Assembly (NCBI GenBank): GCA_019671005.1
Contig: CM033726.1
Location: 20,955,657-21,019,656 of the forward strand
DNA: 64,000 bases
Direction: 5' to 3'
From: Hibiscus mutabilis
Lineage: Eukaryota > Streptophyta > Magnoliopsida > Malvales > Malvaceae
This document shows positions 11,645-23,786 of this stretch, piece by piece. Numbering within the stretch: the stretch's first letter is position 1; each line of letters begins with the position of its first letter. The notes under the pieces are model-generated. The model saw nothing but the letters and a program-made list of their open reading frames with translations, made no database searches and was not told the DNA's origin. The translations under genes were made by a program, and so were the position numbers.

Positions 11645-14600
11645 TGTAACGCCCCAATTTTGGGCGTAGCAGTTTTGTGGCACGTTAGATGGTCTGGTGG
11701 ACCGGGTTAAAGATTCGAGTCGGATTCAAGAGTAAATATTTTTTGGTGAGATAAAGATATGGAAAAATGGTTAAAAATCATCTTTTAATATATGATTATT
11801 ATTGGTGAAATCAATTTTTGAAAATGAGATTTGGAAGTGTGACATTTTGGCTAGTGACGAAAATGCGATTTTTGAAAATTGTTTTTAAAGGTGACTAAAA
11901 TGAAAAGGATCAAATTCTTAGAATCCTTAAGGAGCTATTTTATCAAGTTTTTGCTAGTGATTTCTCCCTTTAATTAAGTCATTTTAACATGTGTTTTAAA
12001 AGTTAATTAAAAAGGGAATTTGGTTATTAAAAGTTAGCTATCACTTTAAAGAAAATTTACGTAACTTTTCTCTCCACTTCTTTTCTGCCAAACAATCAAG
12101 TTTTCATCAAAAACCAGAGGTGAGAGATCATTTTACTTAGATTATTGATTTGTAAATGATTCTTTATCTTTGATTTACAAAACCTTATTGAAATCTTGTG
12201 TTTTCTTAGCTTTAAACAAGTCAATTGAGGGAGAAATCACAGAATAGGGTTAAGGTCCGTGATCTCCTCTATTGAATGGTTCTTTATTGATATTCCCAAG
12301 TGTTTGATCCTTGATTTATGGTTTATCATCTAATTTTGTGTTTATATATTGAATTAATTGATTTAATTAGGTAAATTTGATGAAATAGTGAAAGATCCGA
12401 AGTAGATCTTTTTTCTAGTGTTGAGGACTTTTTTAAAATATATTTTGGATGCATTAGATTGGTGTTAAGTTGATTTTAACAATTGAGTCTCGAAACTCTT
12501 GAATCCCTAGTTGATAAGGTGGTTAGATTTGTGTTCTTGTGGAGTTGTGGTGGCTGTGTAGTTGCTAGAAGTGTTTGGATGAATTAATCCTATTTTTAAG
12601 TGTTAATTGATGATATTGAAGGAGTTTAATTGTTAGAATATGGCTGGGTTGTGTTTGGAAATGATTAGATGGTGTTTCGGTGGTTGTGGTTGGGTAATTG
12701 TGAGAGGATGGTGGAAATTCGAGAGTATTTGTTGTTGCAGTGTTTTGAATGCATTAAGATGCATTAATCCTCTATTGCAATGTGATTAAAACAAGAAGGT
12801 TGATCTGAAAGCGGTCAGGGAAGCTTTAGAGTCTTCGGACGATTGATTTCGCGACGACGAATCGAGGTTTCGAGTATCGGTGAGTGAGAATGTGGATTCC
12901 ATCTTTGGAATGTTTTAAAGGTGGTTTATGGAAGTTTAACTCAGCTTGAAACGATGGTTTAAGCTTAGAAGTAAGTATAAAGTGGTTTTCTCTCTCGGTC
13001 ATGCCATAATGAAATGGTTTTATGTACTTGTTTTGATGTACATGTTGCCTACTATTTAAGCACGATTTAAATTTTTGAGATACTATTTTTTTAAGCAAGA
13101 AATGCTGAGGGATGCACATGGTAAGTGATCCTTGAAAGTATATGGTTATACTTGTAGTTTAAAGCATAGTTGTTGCTTTGGAAAATGGTTTGGTTTAATG
13201 CTTGTTAAAAACAGTGAGGTAAATGGTAAATTGTTAATTATATTGGCAAGTGATGCGGTTTGAAAATTGTTATCGAATATAGTTGGCCGGCCATAGGATT
13301 GATAGTGCACTATAATAAGTCACCTTGGATGTTGAGTGGTTTTGATCCGTGTACCATAAACTCCATCTAAATACCCTAATGGTAGAGGGGTTATATGGTA
13401 CCGTAAACTCCTGTTAGTGGATAAAGCGTCTAACCAATGTGTGGGGTTGGTGTCCCTGTGGGTTGAAAGTGTACTAGGTTATTAATGCATCGCAATTGTG
13501 ATTGTATTGCTATTCTGGTTGAGATGGCTTGAAATGTTGTGAGGACACTTATTGAATCCGTGTATCCGATGAACTATTTTGGGAAATGGATCTTGGTTAT
13601 TGATCACTTGTGAGCCAATATAATTGTTGATGTATCATTGAAAGGTTTATGTTGTATAATGTGATTTATACATCTTTACTCTTTAAGCTTTGCATATGGT
13701 CGTTATGCATGGGAAGGCTTAAATGGAGGATTAGCAATGGGATTTGCTGTTGGTTAATGATACATGTAGCATATGATTTAATATGCTGGTTTTAAAGATG
13801 ATAAGTACATGGTTTTCAAGGCATGATAATGTTTTACTTGATGTTTAAACGATAATTGAAATGAGATTTCAATGTATTGTACAAAGATGGTTTTAATGCT
13901 TTGATGTTGTGTTGTTTTTGGGCACTCCTCACTAAGCCTAGTGTGCTTACGCTCTCTTTGTCCATCAATGTAGAGAACTAAAGGCCCGGAAGGCAGCAGG
14001 AAGCAAGGGATCACCAAAAAGACTTGTTGCCAAAAGTATGTTTTAGACTAGACTATAAGTAATAAGGGCAATGGGGTTACCGTTATTATTTTGGAAGGTG
14101 TTAGGTTAAACTCCCTGTTTGAGCAAATTTGTTTTGTTGCTCTTGGTTTGTAAATGGCCATTATGGATTGTTTTTGGTGATGGTTTGAAGTTGCATGTTT
14201 TGCTTGTTTGGTTTTAGGAAGCATTCCTATAGTTTGATCCTTTGATAGCATAAGTTTGCCTTGATTTCCACACCTTGCTGTAAGTGTTAGGATATTCTTA
14301 TATAGATGTTTGTATGCATGTATGCAAGTTGCTAGGACCCAATTGCATCTAGTTCTGAGTTAAAAACTAGCAAAAAAGACATTACAGGCCCAGGCATACC
14401 GATACACGGGGGACCATATCAATACGGCTAGGCAAGATCAAGCCTGGCATTTTGATACGGGTATGAGTGTACCGACATGGTTCAACGCCACTAGAATTTT
14501 CTTTTTGGGACAAAACCCGCGTATCGAAACACTTATAACCCGTATCGGTACGGTTGCTATGGAATCTTTAATCTGACTGTTAATTTTAGTTAGGTGTACA

Positions 14601-15107
14601 AGTACGGTTCTTGGTGTAATGAAACAAGGTCTGTTAGTTTTGAGCCCCGTATCGATACGGTTGGTTGTGTATCGATACGAGTGACTGTTATTTCAGTTAT
14701 GTCATTGATGAATAGTTCTATTTTCTTGTGTTTTAGTCCCTGAATATTATGTGTGCAATTAAATAAGATTGGATGATCTTTTTGACTTGATTCTTGACAT
14801 GAGGGTATGGTATCTGATTAATCAAAGGTTGGTAACATAAAAATGAGTTAAGTTCTTATAGTTTTCCAAAAATTGCATTTTGGTCCCTAGTCTACATTTG
14901 TGTCTAATTGGATGTCAATTCGATGCCCGATTAAGTCGAGTTTTCATCTGTGTTCAGTATGTACATGTAGGATGATAATTGTGCATCTAGACAAGATAAA
15001 AGAAAAAATAGTTGTGTTTTGGGTTTTTTCTTTACGATTTACTTTGGTAAACCTAATGTAGCTCGCTCGGTTTGATCTTGCGATTAGGTCGGGTTGAGGG
15101 GGTTACA
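11645..15107 (+). repeat. Element F 5' LTR
   Basis: It starts TGTAACGCCCCAATTTTGGG and ends GGGGTTACA. It is about 134 bp longer than the 3' copy, mainly because about 13914-14050 has no counterpart there. Where the two differ inside the word cluster, the 5' copy shows CG lost to CA or TG (CATATCAATACG at 14415-14426 against CGTATCGGTACG at 22489-22500). Confidence 0.94.
14394..14685. repeat. CGTATCGGTACG / CGTATCGATACG word cluster in the F 5' LTR
   Basis: CGTATCGGTACG is exact at 14541-14552. The self-complementary CGTATCGATACG lies at 14648-14659 and TGTATCGATACG at 14668-14679. Decayed copies are at about 14396-14406, 14415-14426 and 14467-14476. It sits about 450 bp before the LTR end. 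Confidence 0.75.
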
Positions 15108-15112
15108 TTTGG

Positions 15113-15124
15113 TGGTATCAGAGC
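15113..15124 (+). promoter_or_regulatory. Element F primer binding site (initiator tRNA-Met)
   Basis: TGGTATCAGAGC, an exact match to the initiator tRNA-Met complement, lies five bases after the LTR end. Confidence 0.93.
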
Positions 15125-15387
15125 TAGGTTTACGATAATTAGGAGTTGGTATAATTGTTGTGATGTTATTGTGAATTATAATCTGATGTTTGGTATGCAC
15201 ATTGATTGTAATATGCACGGTGGTTGTTGTATGCCATGTTGGGGAAAAATTTGGGGAACCCCTTGCCTTATTAGTATAGTCTAAAATGTTTTGATTTAAG
15301 ATGGAAGTCTTTGATCCATGCTTGAAGCTGGCATGACTATTTTGTTTTGAAATAATTATCACACCTTAGATATATATTGTTAGCACG

Positions 15388-16560
15388 ATGGTATCGAGGA
15401 GAGAGTTACGATCTAGTACGATTGCTGCTGCCGTTGGGTAGGGAAACTAGGAGGATGTTGTACCCTCTAGAGGGTTGCCGTTGCCCCTTCCTAATCCACC
15501 TGCGAATGTGGAGCAAGTGCCACCTGTGCCAGCTAGGCCAGGGTTGGGTGATATGGCGCCATTGATTCAGGCCATGACTGGTGCTTTCCAGACAACTATT
15601 GCGGGTGCTCAAGTGTCGGCACCAATGGTTGGGCAAGGTTTGCCGTTAGAGCATCTCCGTAGTCTGGGCAGAGTTGAGTTCCGTGGTCTAGCACCAGAGG
15701 CTTCTGATGACTGGTTGGCTAGTACAAAGAGTATTTTAGAGCAGATGGGTTGTTCAGATGCTTGTAAGTTGGGCTGTGCTATGTTCCTATTGTAGGGAGG
15801 TGCTTATACATGGTGGACTACCATGATCTCCGTGATGTGATTGATGATGTAACCTACGAGTTCTTTTGTGGTGCTTTTCGAAAGAAGTACCTGGGAGTCT
15901 GGTATCAAGATGAGAGAAAATGGAAGTGTATGGCTTTGGTATAGGGCAATATATCTGTAGCTGAGTACGGGGTACAATTTGTGAGGTTGAGCCAATATAC
16001 TCCCGAGTTAGTTCCTGATGAGCGTCAGTGATTTGACCGTTTTCTCTATGGGCTGGGCAGGATGTTAAGACATACATGCTTGCTGCTGAATATACAAATT
16101 TTGATATGTTGGTTACGCGAGCCAAGGATGTTGAGCAGAATCTTAGTCTGGCTTCTGGATCTTGAGGCTTTAGCTCTGGTAAGAGGGCAACTGATTCTAG
16201 CTTTGGCAGTGGACAAGTCAAGAGACAACACCATGATAGGAGGTATCGCCCAGACCAGAGGCATGGTGGTGGTGTGGTTGGGCGTGGAGCACAGGGGCAG
16301 GGTGCCTAGGTTCGAGCTCCGCACAACACCTGTTGTGCTTGTGGATCACGTGAGCATTTGAGGCAAGATTGCCCTCATTTAGCCAGGGAGAGTCAGGCAC
16401 ATGCGGCTGTTGTGGACAATGCTTGTTCGAGTTGTGGGTCTGGTGACCATCTAAGACGCGATTGTCCTTTGTTGGTTGGAGGTGGGTAGGGTGCTGCACC
16501 TATTGTTGCCCCGCAGAGAGGTCGTGGCCCTTTTCAGCTCAGAGATGGTGGGTAGAGGAC
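15388..16560 (+). pseudogene. Element F gag relic
   Basis: The ATG at 15388 (MVSRRE) is in frame with the long piece 15475-15795. That piece has a Pro-rich N-terminal region and the capsid motif 'LGRVEFRGLAPEASDDWL', and ends at a TAG (15793-15795) where Gln is expected. Capsid continues with a frame slip near 15830. Two intact CX2CX4HX4C zinc knuckles follow, at 16331-16372 and 16424-16465, the nucleic-acid-binding end of Gag. Several further TAG codons interrupt the frame. In living relatives Gag packages the element RNA. Confidence 0.85.
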
Positions 16561-16561
16561 T

Positions 16562-16995
16562 GTGGCTCATACCATTGCTATCCAGCCTGAGGGAGGTGGA
16601 TCGGCTAGGGTGTATGCGCACCGTGAGGGTCGCAATGACACCGATGTTATTGTAGGTACTTTCACTTTACAGTCTTTGCCATTGTATTCATTGGTTGATT
16701 CTAGTTATACTCATTCATACATCTTGAGTGAGCATGCACAATTGATTGATATACCTGTTGAAATTCTTAATGTGGGTGTTAGGGTGACTAGTTCTCTAGG
16801 GGAGACGGTTGTTGTTACGAAGTTGTATCGTAGGTGTCCGTTGATGGTTTAGGGACATGTGTTTATCATGAATCTGATGGAGTTGCCATTCCACGGTTTT
16901 GATGTTATTTTGGGATGGATTGGTTAATCGAGCATAGGCTTGTGGTAGATTTTGAGACCAAATAAATATCCTTGAAGTTGTCTGATAATTTTTAG
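16562..16995 (+). pseudogene. Element F aspartic protease relic
   Basis: The open stretch 16562-16852 contains the retroviral-type aspartic protease. The active site reads Leu-Val-Asp-Ser-Ser where the family has Asp-Ser/Thr-Gly, so the essential glycine is replaced. The flap and C-terminal part (ELPFHGFDVILG, about 16880-16912) follows after a TAG. A one-base loss then shifts the frame near 16915. The enzyme would have cut the Gag-Pol polyprotein. Confidence 0.8.
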
Positions 16996-18400
16996 GTGGT
17001 GGTTGTTGGTGATAACGCTAAGTTCTTGTCTAATGCTATTTTGGCTTTAGAAGCGATACGGCTGTTTGATTCTGGATGTGAGGCTTTCTTGGCCTATATT
17101 ATGAATCTGAGTTTGAAGGAGTTGAAGGTGCAGGATATTCGCATGGTATGTGAGTTTTTGAGTGTTTTTCCAGAAGAGTTGCTGGGGTTGCCACTAGACC
17201 GTGAGGTTGATTTTGGCATCAAGGTCTTTACGGATATGGCACCAGTGTTTATTGATCCATATCGCATGGCACCGATGGAGTTAAAGGAGTTGAAGATGCA
17301 ACTATAGGAGTTGCTTGATCAAGGTTTCATCAGTCCTAGTATTTCACCGTGGGGTGTGCTAGTGTTATTCGTGAAAAACAAGGATGGAATATTACGAATG
17401 TGTATAGATTATCGGCAATTGAACAAGCTGATGATAAAAAACAAGTATCCTTTACCGTGGATTGATGATTTGTTCGACCAGTTTAAGGGTGCTTCGGTGT
17501 TCTCTAAGATAGATTTGAGGCCTGGGTACTATCAGTTAAGGGTGAAAGATGTGGATATGCCCAAGACAGCTTTTCGTACGAGGTACGAGCATTATGAGTT
17601 TTTGGACTAGTTTATGGTTGTGTTTATCAATGATATTCTCGTATACTCTCGTACCGAGGAGGATCAAGATAATTGTGCTTCAGACGTTGTTGGTTAATCA
17701 ACTATATGCCAAGCTAAGCAAGTGTGAGTTTTGGCTTAAGGAGGTTGTTTTCCTTGGGCATATGGTGTCGGCCGAGGGGATTCGTGTTGACCCACACAAG
17801 GTTGAAGCTTTGATAAGTTGGAAGGTGCTTAAATCTGTGACAGAAGTTCAGAGTTTCCTTGGTTTGGCAGGTTATTACCGTAGGTTTGTCGAGGGGTTCT
17901 ACATTATAGCTGCTCCGTTGACCAAGTTGTTATAGAAGAATGTTTGTTTTAAGTGTATGGTGGATAAGCAACGAGCTTTCGAAAAGTTAAAGCAAGCTTT
18001 GACGCGAGCTCCAGTCTTGGTTTAGCCTGAATTAGGAAAATAGTTTGTTGTTTATAGTGATGCGTTGTATGTTGGGCTTGGATGTGTGCTGATGTAGGAG
18101 GTTAAGGTTTTTACGTACACATCTAGACAATTGAAGGTGCATGAACGTAATTACCCTACTCATGATCTCGAGCTTGCCGCGGTTGTTTTTGCCGTGAAGA
18201 TTTCGAGGCATTACCTTTACGGTGAGAAGTGTGTGGTTTATACGGATCATAAGAGTTTGAAGTATTTAATGACTTAGAGGGAGTTAAACCTTAGGCAGCG
18301 AAGATGGTTGGAGTTGCTTAAAGATTATGATCTGACCATTGAATTTCACCCGAGTAAAGCTAATGTTGTGGTTGATGCTTTGAGTAGAAAGGCTGCTGTG
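16996..18400 (+). pseudogene. Element F reverse transcriptase and RNase H relic
   Basis: Reverse transcriptase begins in 16996-17307 (linker, then EVDFGIKVFTDMAPVFIDPY) and continues in 17311-17610 after a TAG. That part has the fingers and palm motifs 'ISPWGVLVLFVKNKDG', 'RMCIDYRQLNK' and 'IDLRPGYYQL'. The conserved block between 'EHYEFL' and the active site (normally about 20-25 residues) is missing at about 17605. The active site at 17623-17634 reads Phe-Ile-Asn-Asp instead of Phe-Ile-Asp-Asp. RNase H follows from about 17960 in the 17549 frame, with stops at 17933, 18023, 18041, 18095 and 18275, all TAG. Confidence 0.88.
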
Positions 18401-19620
18401 GAATTGAGAGCTATGTTTGCTAGGTTGAGTGTGACGATTGATAGTGGGTTGTTAGCTGAGTTGCAAGTGAAGCCGTCCTTGTCACAGTTGATTAAGGAGA
18501 AGCAACCATATGATGGAAGTTTGGTACCGTATGTGAAGGATATCATGGATGGGAATCCTACGAATTTTCATTTTAATGATGATGGAGTGTTGTGTTTTAA
18601 ATGTCAGATTGTGGTGCCTAAAGATAAGGAGTTGAGACGTACCATTTTGATTGAAGCGCATGCTAGTCCTTTTGCTATACATCCTGGTAGTACTAAGATG
18701 TATAGAGGTTTGAAGGAATAGTACTATTGGGTTGGTTTGAAGAAGGATGTGGCTGATTTTGTTGGCCGATGCATGGGAAAATGGGAAAAAATCACCATGG
18801 ATTTTGTGTTTGGGTTGCCATTGACGCCAACCAAAAAGGATTCCATTTGGGTGATTGTGGGCCGGTTCATGAAGTATGCGTATTTTGTGCCAATGCATAC
18901 GACATATGCCTATATTTTTGAGTTTGTGCGTTTGCACGGGGAACCTAAATCCATAGTTTCGAATCGAGATCCATGCTTTACGACAAGGTTCTGGGTGAGT
19001 TTGCATCGTGCTCTTGGTACACGGTTGAATTTTAGTACCTAGTATCATCCTCAGATGGATGGACAGTCGGAGCGTGAGATACAGGTCTTGGAAGATATGT
19101 TGAGGTGCTGTATCATTGAGTTCCAGGGAACATGGGAGGAACAGTTGCCATTGGTGGAGTTTGCTTATAATAACAGCTATTAGGCTAGTATACAGATGGC
19201 ACCATACGAGGAGTTGTATGGTAGGAAGTGTCGTACACCGCTGTGTTAGGTTGAGGTCGAAGAAAAACATGTTACTTTGCCTGATGTGTTGGAAGGCACC
19301 AATGAAAAGGTGAAGCTGGTATGTGAGCGTTTGAAACAGCTTCGGATCGTCAGAAATCCTATGCAGATTTGAAGCATAGAGATATAGAGTATGCTGTTGG
19401 TGACCGTGTGCTTTTGAAAGTGTCACCGTGGAAAAAGGTGATATGGTTCGGACATAAGGGTAAGCTTAGTCCGAGGTTTATTGGGCCATATGAGGTTATG
19501 GAACGTATTGGTCATGTGGCTTACCGGTTGAGGTAGCCTCTCGAGTTAGAGATAATTCATGATGTGTTTCATGTATCGATGTTACGGAGGTGTCAGTAGG
19601 ATCCATTGCATGTTGTGCAG
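18401..19620 (+). pseudogene. Element F integrase relic
   Basis: The RNase H to integrase connection and the His part of the zinc-binding domain are in 18401-18721. The Cys part is lost in a deletion after 'VGRCM' (about 18773). The catalytic core follows: first Asp in 'ITMDFVFG' (about 18791-18814). The second Asp has become Asn (AAT, 18962-18964, in 'VSNRDP'), and Glu is in 'MDGQSERE' (about 19055-19078). A second deletion has removed part of the helix before 'FVRLHG'. TAG stops lie at 18719, 19040, 19181 and 19247, then the frame shifts near 19340. The remaining C-terminal part to about 19600 holds 'GKLSPRFIGPYEV'. Confidence 0.87.
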
Positions 19621-19839
19621 TAGAGGATGTTAAGTTAAGGCCGAATTTATCTTATGACAAGGAACCAATGGAGATCCTTGATACCAACAGTAAGGTTCTG
19701 CATGGCAAGACGGTCGAGCTTGTTAAGGTGTTGTGGAGGCGTTGTGGTGTTGAGGAAGCCACGTGGGAACGCATGTCGAAGATGCTAGAGCAGTTTTCGC
19801 ATCTGTTTCATCCAGGTAAAATTTTGAGGATGAAATTTC
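19621..19839 (+). pseudogene. Element F chromodomain
   Basis: At 19657-19830 the C-terminal chromodomain is readable: 'YDKEPMEILD', then 'VELVKVLWRRCGVEEATWE'. In chromoviruses this domain at the end of integrase directs insertion toward particular chromatin. The tail ends close to the purine tract and 3' LTR. The call is firm because the same domain, in the same place, is at the end of element G pol. Confidence 0.85.
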
Positions 19840-19855
19840 CTAAGTGGGGGAGAGT
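19840..19855 (+). promoter_or_regulatory. Element F polypurine tract
   Basis: CTAAGTGGGGGAGAGT directly precedes the 3' LTR. This is the primer site for plus-strand DNA synthesis. Confidence 0.85.
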
Positions 19856-22800
19856 TGTAACGCCCTGGTTTTGGGCCTGGCAATTTTGTGGAATGTTAGA
19901 CGGTCCAGTGGATCGGGTTAGGGATTCGAGTCGAATTCGGGAGTAAAAATTTTTGGTAAGATAAAAATATGAAAAAATGGTTAAAAATCATCTTTTAATA
20001 TATGATTATTATTGGTGAAATCAATTTTTGAAAATGATATTTGGAAGTGTGACATTTTGGCTAGTGACCAAAATGCGATTTTTGAAAACTGTGTTTAAAG
20101 GTGACTAAAATGAAAGGATTAAATTCTTAGAATCCTTAAGGAGCTATTTTACCATGTTTTTGCTAGTGATTTCTCTATTCAATTAAATCATTTTAACATG
20201 TGTTTTAAAAGCTAATTAAAAAGGGAATTTGGTTATCAAAAGTTAGCTATCACTTTAAAGAAAATTTACGTAACTTTTTTCTCTACTTCTTTTCTTCCAA
20301 ACACTCAAGTTTTCATAAAAAACCAGAGGTGGGAGATCATTTTACTTATATTATTGATTTGTAAATGATTCTTTATCTTTGATTTACAAAACGTTTTTGA
20401 AATCATGTGTTTTCTTAGCTTTAAACAAGTCAATTGAGGGAGAAATCACACAATAGGGTTAAGGTCCGTGATCTCCTCTATTGAATGGTTCTTTATTGAT
20501 ATTACCAAGTGTTTGATCCTTGATTTATGTAATTTTGTTTTTTTATATTGAATTAATTAATTTAATTGTGTAAATTTGATAAAATATTGAAATATCCGAA
20601 TTGGATATGTTTTCCAGTGTTGAGGATTGTTTTTAAATATATTTTGGATGCATTAGATTGGTGTTAAGTTGATTTTAAAAATAGAGTCCCGAAACTCTTG
20701 AATACCTAGTTGATAAGGTGGTTAAATTTGTGTTTTTGTGGAGTTGTGAGGCCGTGTAGTTGCTGGAAGTGTTTGGATGAATTAATCATGTTTAAGTGTT
20801 AATTGATGATATTGAATGAGTTTAATTGTTATATTATGGCTGGGTTGTGTTTGTAATGGATTAGATGATGTTTTCGGTTGTTGCGGTTGGGTAATTGTGA
20901 GGGGATGGTGGAAATTCATGAGGATTTGTTGTTGCAGTATTTTGAATGCATTGAGATGCATTAATCCTCTATTGCAATGTGATTAAATCAGGAGAGGTTG
21001 ATCCGGAAGAGGTCGGGGAAGCTTTGGAGGCTTCAAACGCTTGATTTCGCATCGGTGAATGGAGGTTTCACGTATCGGTGAGTGAGAATGTGGATTCCAG
21101 CTTTTGAATGTTTTAAGAGTGGTTTATGGGAGTTTAAACTTAGCTTGAAACGCTACTTTAAGCTCGGAAGTAAGTATAAAGTGGTTTTCTCTCTCAGTCG
21201 TGCTATAATAAAATAGTTTTATGCACTTGTTTTGATGTACATGTTACCTACTATTTAAGCATGATTTAAAGTATTTGAGATACTGTTTTTAAGCATGAAA
21301 TGCTGAGGGATGCACATGGTAAGTGATCCTTGAAAGTATATGGTTATACTTGTAGTTTAAAGCATAGTTGTTGCTTTGGAAAATGGTTTGGTTTAATGCT
21401 TGTTAAAAACAGTGAGGTAAATGGTAAATGGTTAATTATATTGGCAAGTGATGTGGTTTGAAAATTGTTATCGGATATAGTTGGCCAGCCATAGGATTGA
21501 TAGTGCACTATAATAAGTCACCTTTGATGTTGAGGGGGTTTTGATCCGTGTACCATAAACTCCATCCAAGTACCCTAACGGTAGAGGGGTTATACGGTAT
21601 CGTAAACTCTCGTTAGTGGATTAAGCGTCTAACCAATGTGTGGGGTTGGTGTCCCCGTTTGTTGAAAATGTACCCGGTTGTTAATGTACCACAATTGTGA
21701 TTGTATCACTATTCCGGTTGAGATGGCTTGAAATGTTGTGAGGACACTTATTGAATCTGTGTATTCGATGAACTATTTTAGGAAATGGAACTTGGTTATT
21801 GATCACTTGTGAGCCAATATAATTGTTGATGTATCATTGAAATGTTTATGTTGTATAATGTGATTTATACATGTTTACTCTTTAAGCTTTGCATATGGTC
21901 GTTATGCATATGAAGGCTTAAATGGAGGATTAGCAATGGGATTTGTTGTTGGCTAATGATACATGTAGCATATGATTTAATATGGTGGTTTTAAAGATGA
22001 TAAGTGCATGGTTTTCAAGGCATGATAATGTTTTACTTGATGTTTAAAAGATAATTGTAATGGGATTTCAATATATTGTACAAAGATGGTTTTAATGCAT
22101 TGATGTTGTGTTGTTTTAGACTACACTATAAGTAATAAGGGCAATGGGGTTACCGTTGTTATTTTGGGAGGTGTTTGGTTAAACTCCTTGTTTGAGCAAG
22201 TTTGCTTTGTTGCTCTTGGTTTGTAAATGGCCATTATGGATTGTTTTTGGTGATGGTTTGAAGTTGCATGTTTTGCTTGTTTGGTTTTAGGAAGCATTCC
22301 TACAGTTTGTTCCTTTGATTGCATATGTTTGCCTTGATTGCCAAACCTTGCTGCAAGTGTTAGGATATTCTTATATGGATGTTTGTATGCATGTATGCAA
22401 GTTGCTAGGACACAATTGCGTCTAGTTCTGAGTGAAAAACCAACTAAAAATGACATTACAGGCCTAGGAGTACCGATACGCAGGGGACCGTATCGGTACG
22501 CTAGGCAAGATCAAGCCTGGCATTTCAGTATGGGCATGGGTGTACCGGTATAGTTCAACGCCACTAGAATTTGCTTTTTGGGACAAAACCCGCGTACCAA
22601 AACACTTATAACCCGTATCGGTACGATTGCTAAGGAATCTTTAATCTGACCGTTAATTTCAATTAGGCGTGCTGGTACGGTACTTGGTGTATCAAAACAA
22701 GGGTTGTTGGTTCTGAGCCCTGTATCGATACGATTGGTCGCGTATCGATATGGGTGGCTGTTATTTTCAGTTAATGTCATGGATAAACAGTTTTGTTTTC

Positions 22801-23184
22801 TTGAGTTTTTGTCCCTGAATGTTATGGGTGCAATTAAATGAGATTGGATAATCTTTTTGACTTGATTCTTGACATGAGGGTATGGTATCTGATTAATCAA
22901 AGGTTGGTAACATAAAAATGAGTTAAGTTCTTATAGTTTTCCAAAAATTATGTTTTGGTCCCTAATATGAAATTGTGTCCAATTGGATGTCAATTCGATG
23001 CCCGATTGAGTTGAGTTTTCATACGTGTTCAGTATGTACATATTAGGTTGATAATTGTGCATCTAGACAAGATAAAAGAAAAAAATGGTCGTGTTTTGGG
23101 TTTCTTCTTCACGGTTTACTTCGCTAAACCTAATAGAGCTCACTCGGTTCAGCCTTGTAACTAGGTCGGGTCGAGGGGGTTACA
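19856..23184 (+). repeat. Element F 3' LTR
   Basis: It matches 11645-15107 along its length, TGTAACGCCC to GGGGTTACA. It lacks the segment corresponding to about 13914-14050. Its word cluster at about 22469-22755 is better preserved than that of the 5' copy (AGTACCGATACG 22469-22480, CGTATCGGTACG 22489-22500 and 22614-22625). Confidence 0.94.
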
Positions 23185-23786
23185 ACATTCGAGGGAGTGC
23201 TGGGGTGCTTTTGGGACATGTTGGAGCTATAGATCTCGAGATCACATTAGGCGTGATTGTTCACAGTTGGCTAAAGAATGACAAGTTGCTGTACAGACTG
23301 TGGTACTGTATAAAGGCCATGAGCACGATCGAGGTCATTTCTAACATAGAGAGGTTGGACAGAGGATAATGGCTCATACCGTAGCAGTTCAACCTGAGAG
23401 AGGTGGACCGACGAAGGTTTTGGAGCATCGAGTGGGTAGGAATGAGTCTGATGTGATTGCAGGTACATTTACTTTGCAGTCCATACCTTTGCTTTCCTTG
23501 ATAGATTTTGGTTCTACGCATTCATACATCCTGCACGAACATGCTTTCTTGTTTGATATACCTGTAGAGGTGTTAGATGTTGGTACGCGGGTAACCAGTT
23601 CTTTTGGTGAGATAATAGTAGCTAGGAGGTTGTATAGGAGGTGTCCTTTGATGGTTTAAGGGCACATGTTTGCAGCAGACCTGATGGAGTTGCCGTTTCA
23701 CGATTTCGATATGATTTTGGGGATGGATTGGTTGTCTGAATATAGAGCTGTAGTGGATTTTGAGATCAAGCGAGATTCACTGAAAC
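23185..23786 (+). pseudogene. Element G gag end and protease, resumed after element F
   Basis: After the ACATT duplication, gag resumes with a zinc-knuckle relic (about 23216-23270; '…SRDHIRRDC…'). The protease frame is 23369-23659. The active site reads Leu-Ile-Asp-Phe-Gly, a Ser-to-Phe change in the usual Asp-Ser-Gly. The C-terminal part 'ELPFHDFDMILGMDWLSEY' follows a TAA at about 23657 and is intact in that stretch. The protease therefore has an altered active-site loop and one stop. Confidence 0.83.

Larger units (their letters stand above)
11645..23184 (+). mobile_element. Element F: Tekay/Del-like chromovirus inserted in gag of element G
   Basis: This is an 11.5-kb element with LTRs 11645-15107 and 19856-23184, an exact initiator-Met primer site, a purine tract, and a full gag-to-chromodomain order. 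ACATT at 11640-11644 is repeated exactly at 23185-23189. F and G are related (similar LTR starts and ends, and similar proteins) but are distinct subfamilies. F carries many in-frame stops and several deletions in pol. Confidence 0.95.

Noticed and set aside
10464..15124. tRNA genes suggested by TGGTATCAGAGC and TGGCGCCGTTGCC
   Set aside because: Only the 12-18 bases complementary to tRNA 3' ends are present, placed right after LTRs. They are primer sites.
17549..19250. TAG reassigned or read through as Gln in element F
   Set aside because: Plant nuclear genes use the standard code, and F also has frameshifts, deletions and a dead RT active site. Methylation decay explains the TAGs more simply.
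18482..19426. 314-codon minus-strand open frame, the longest in the window
   Set aside because: Exactly antisense to the F integrase relic, whose sense-strand frame shows clear conserved motifs. The minus frame has no domain and is a shadow.
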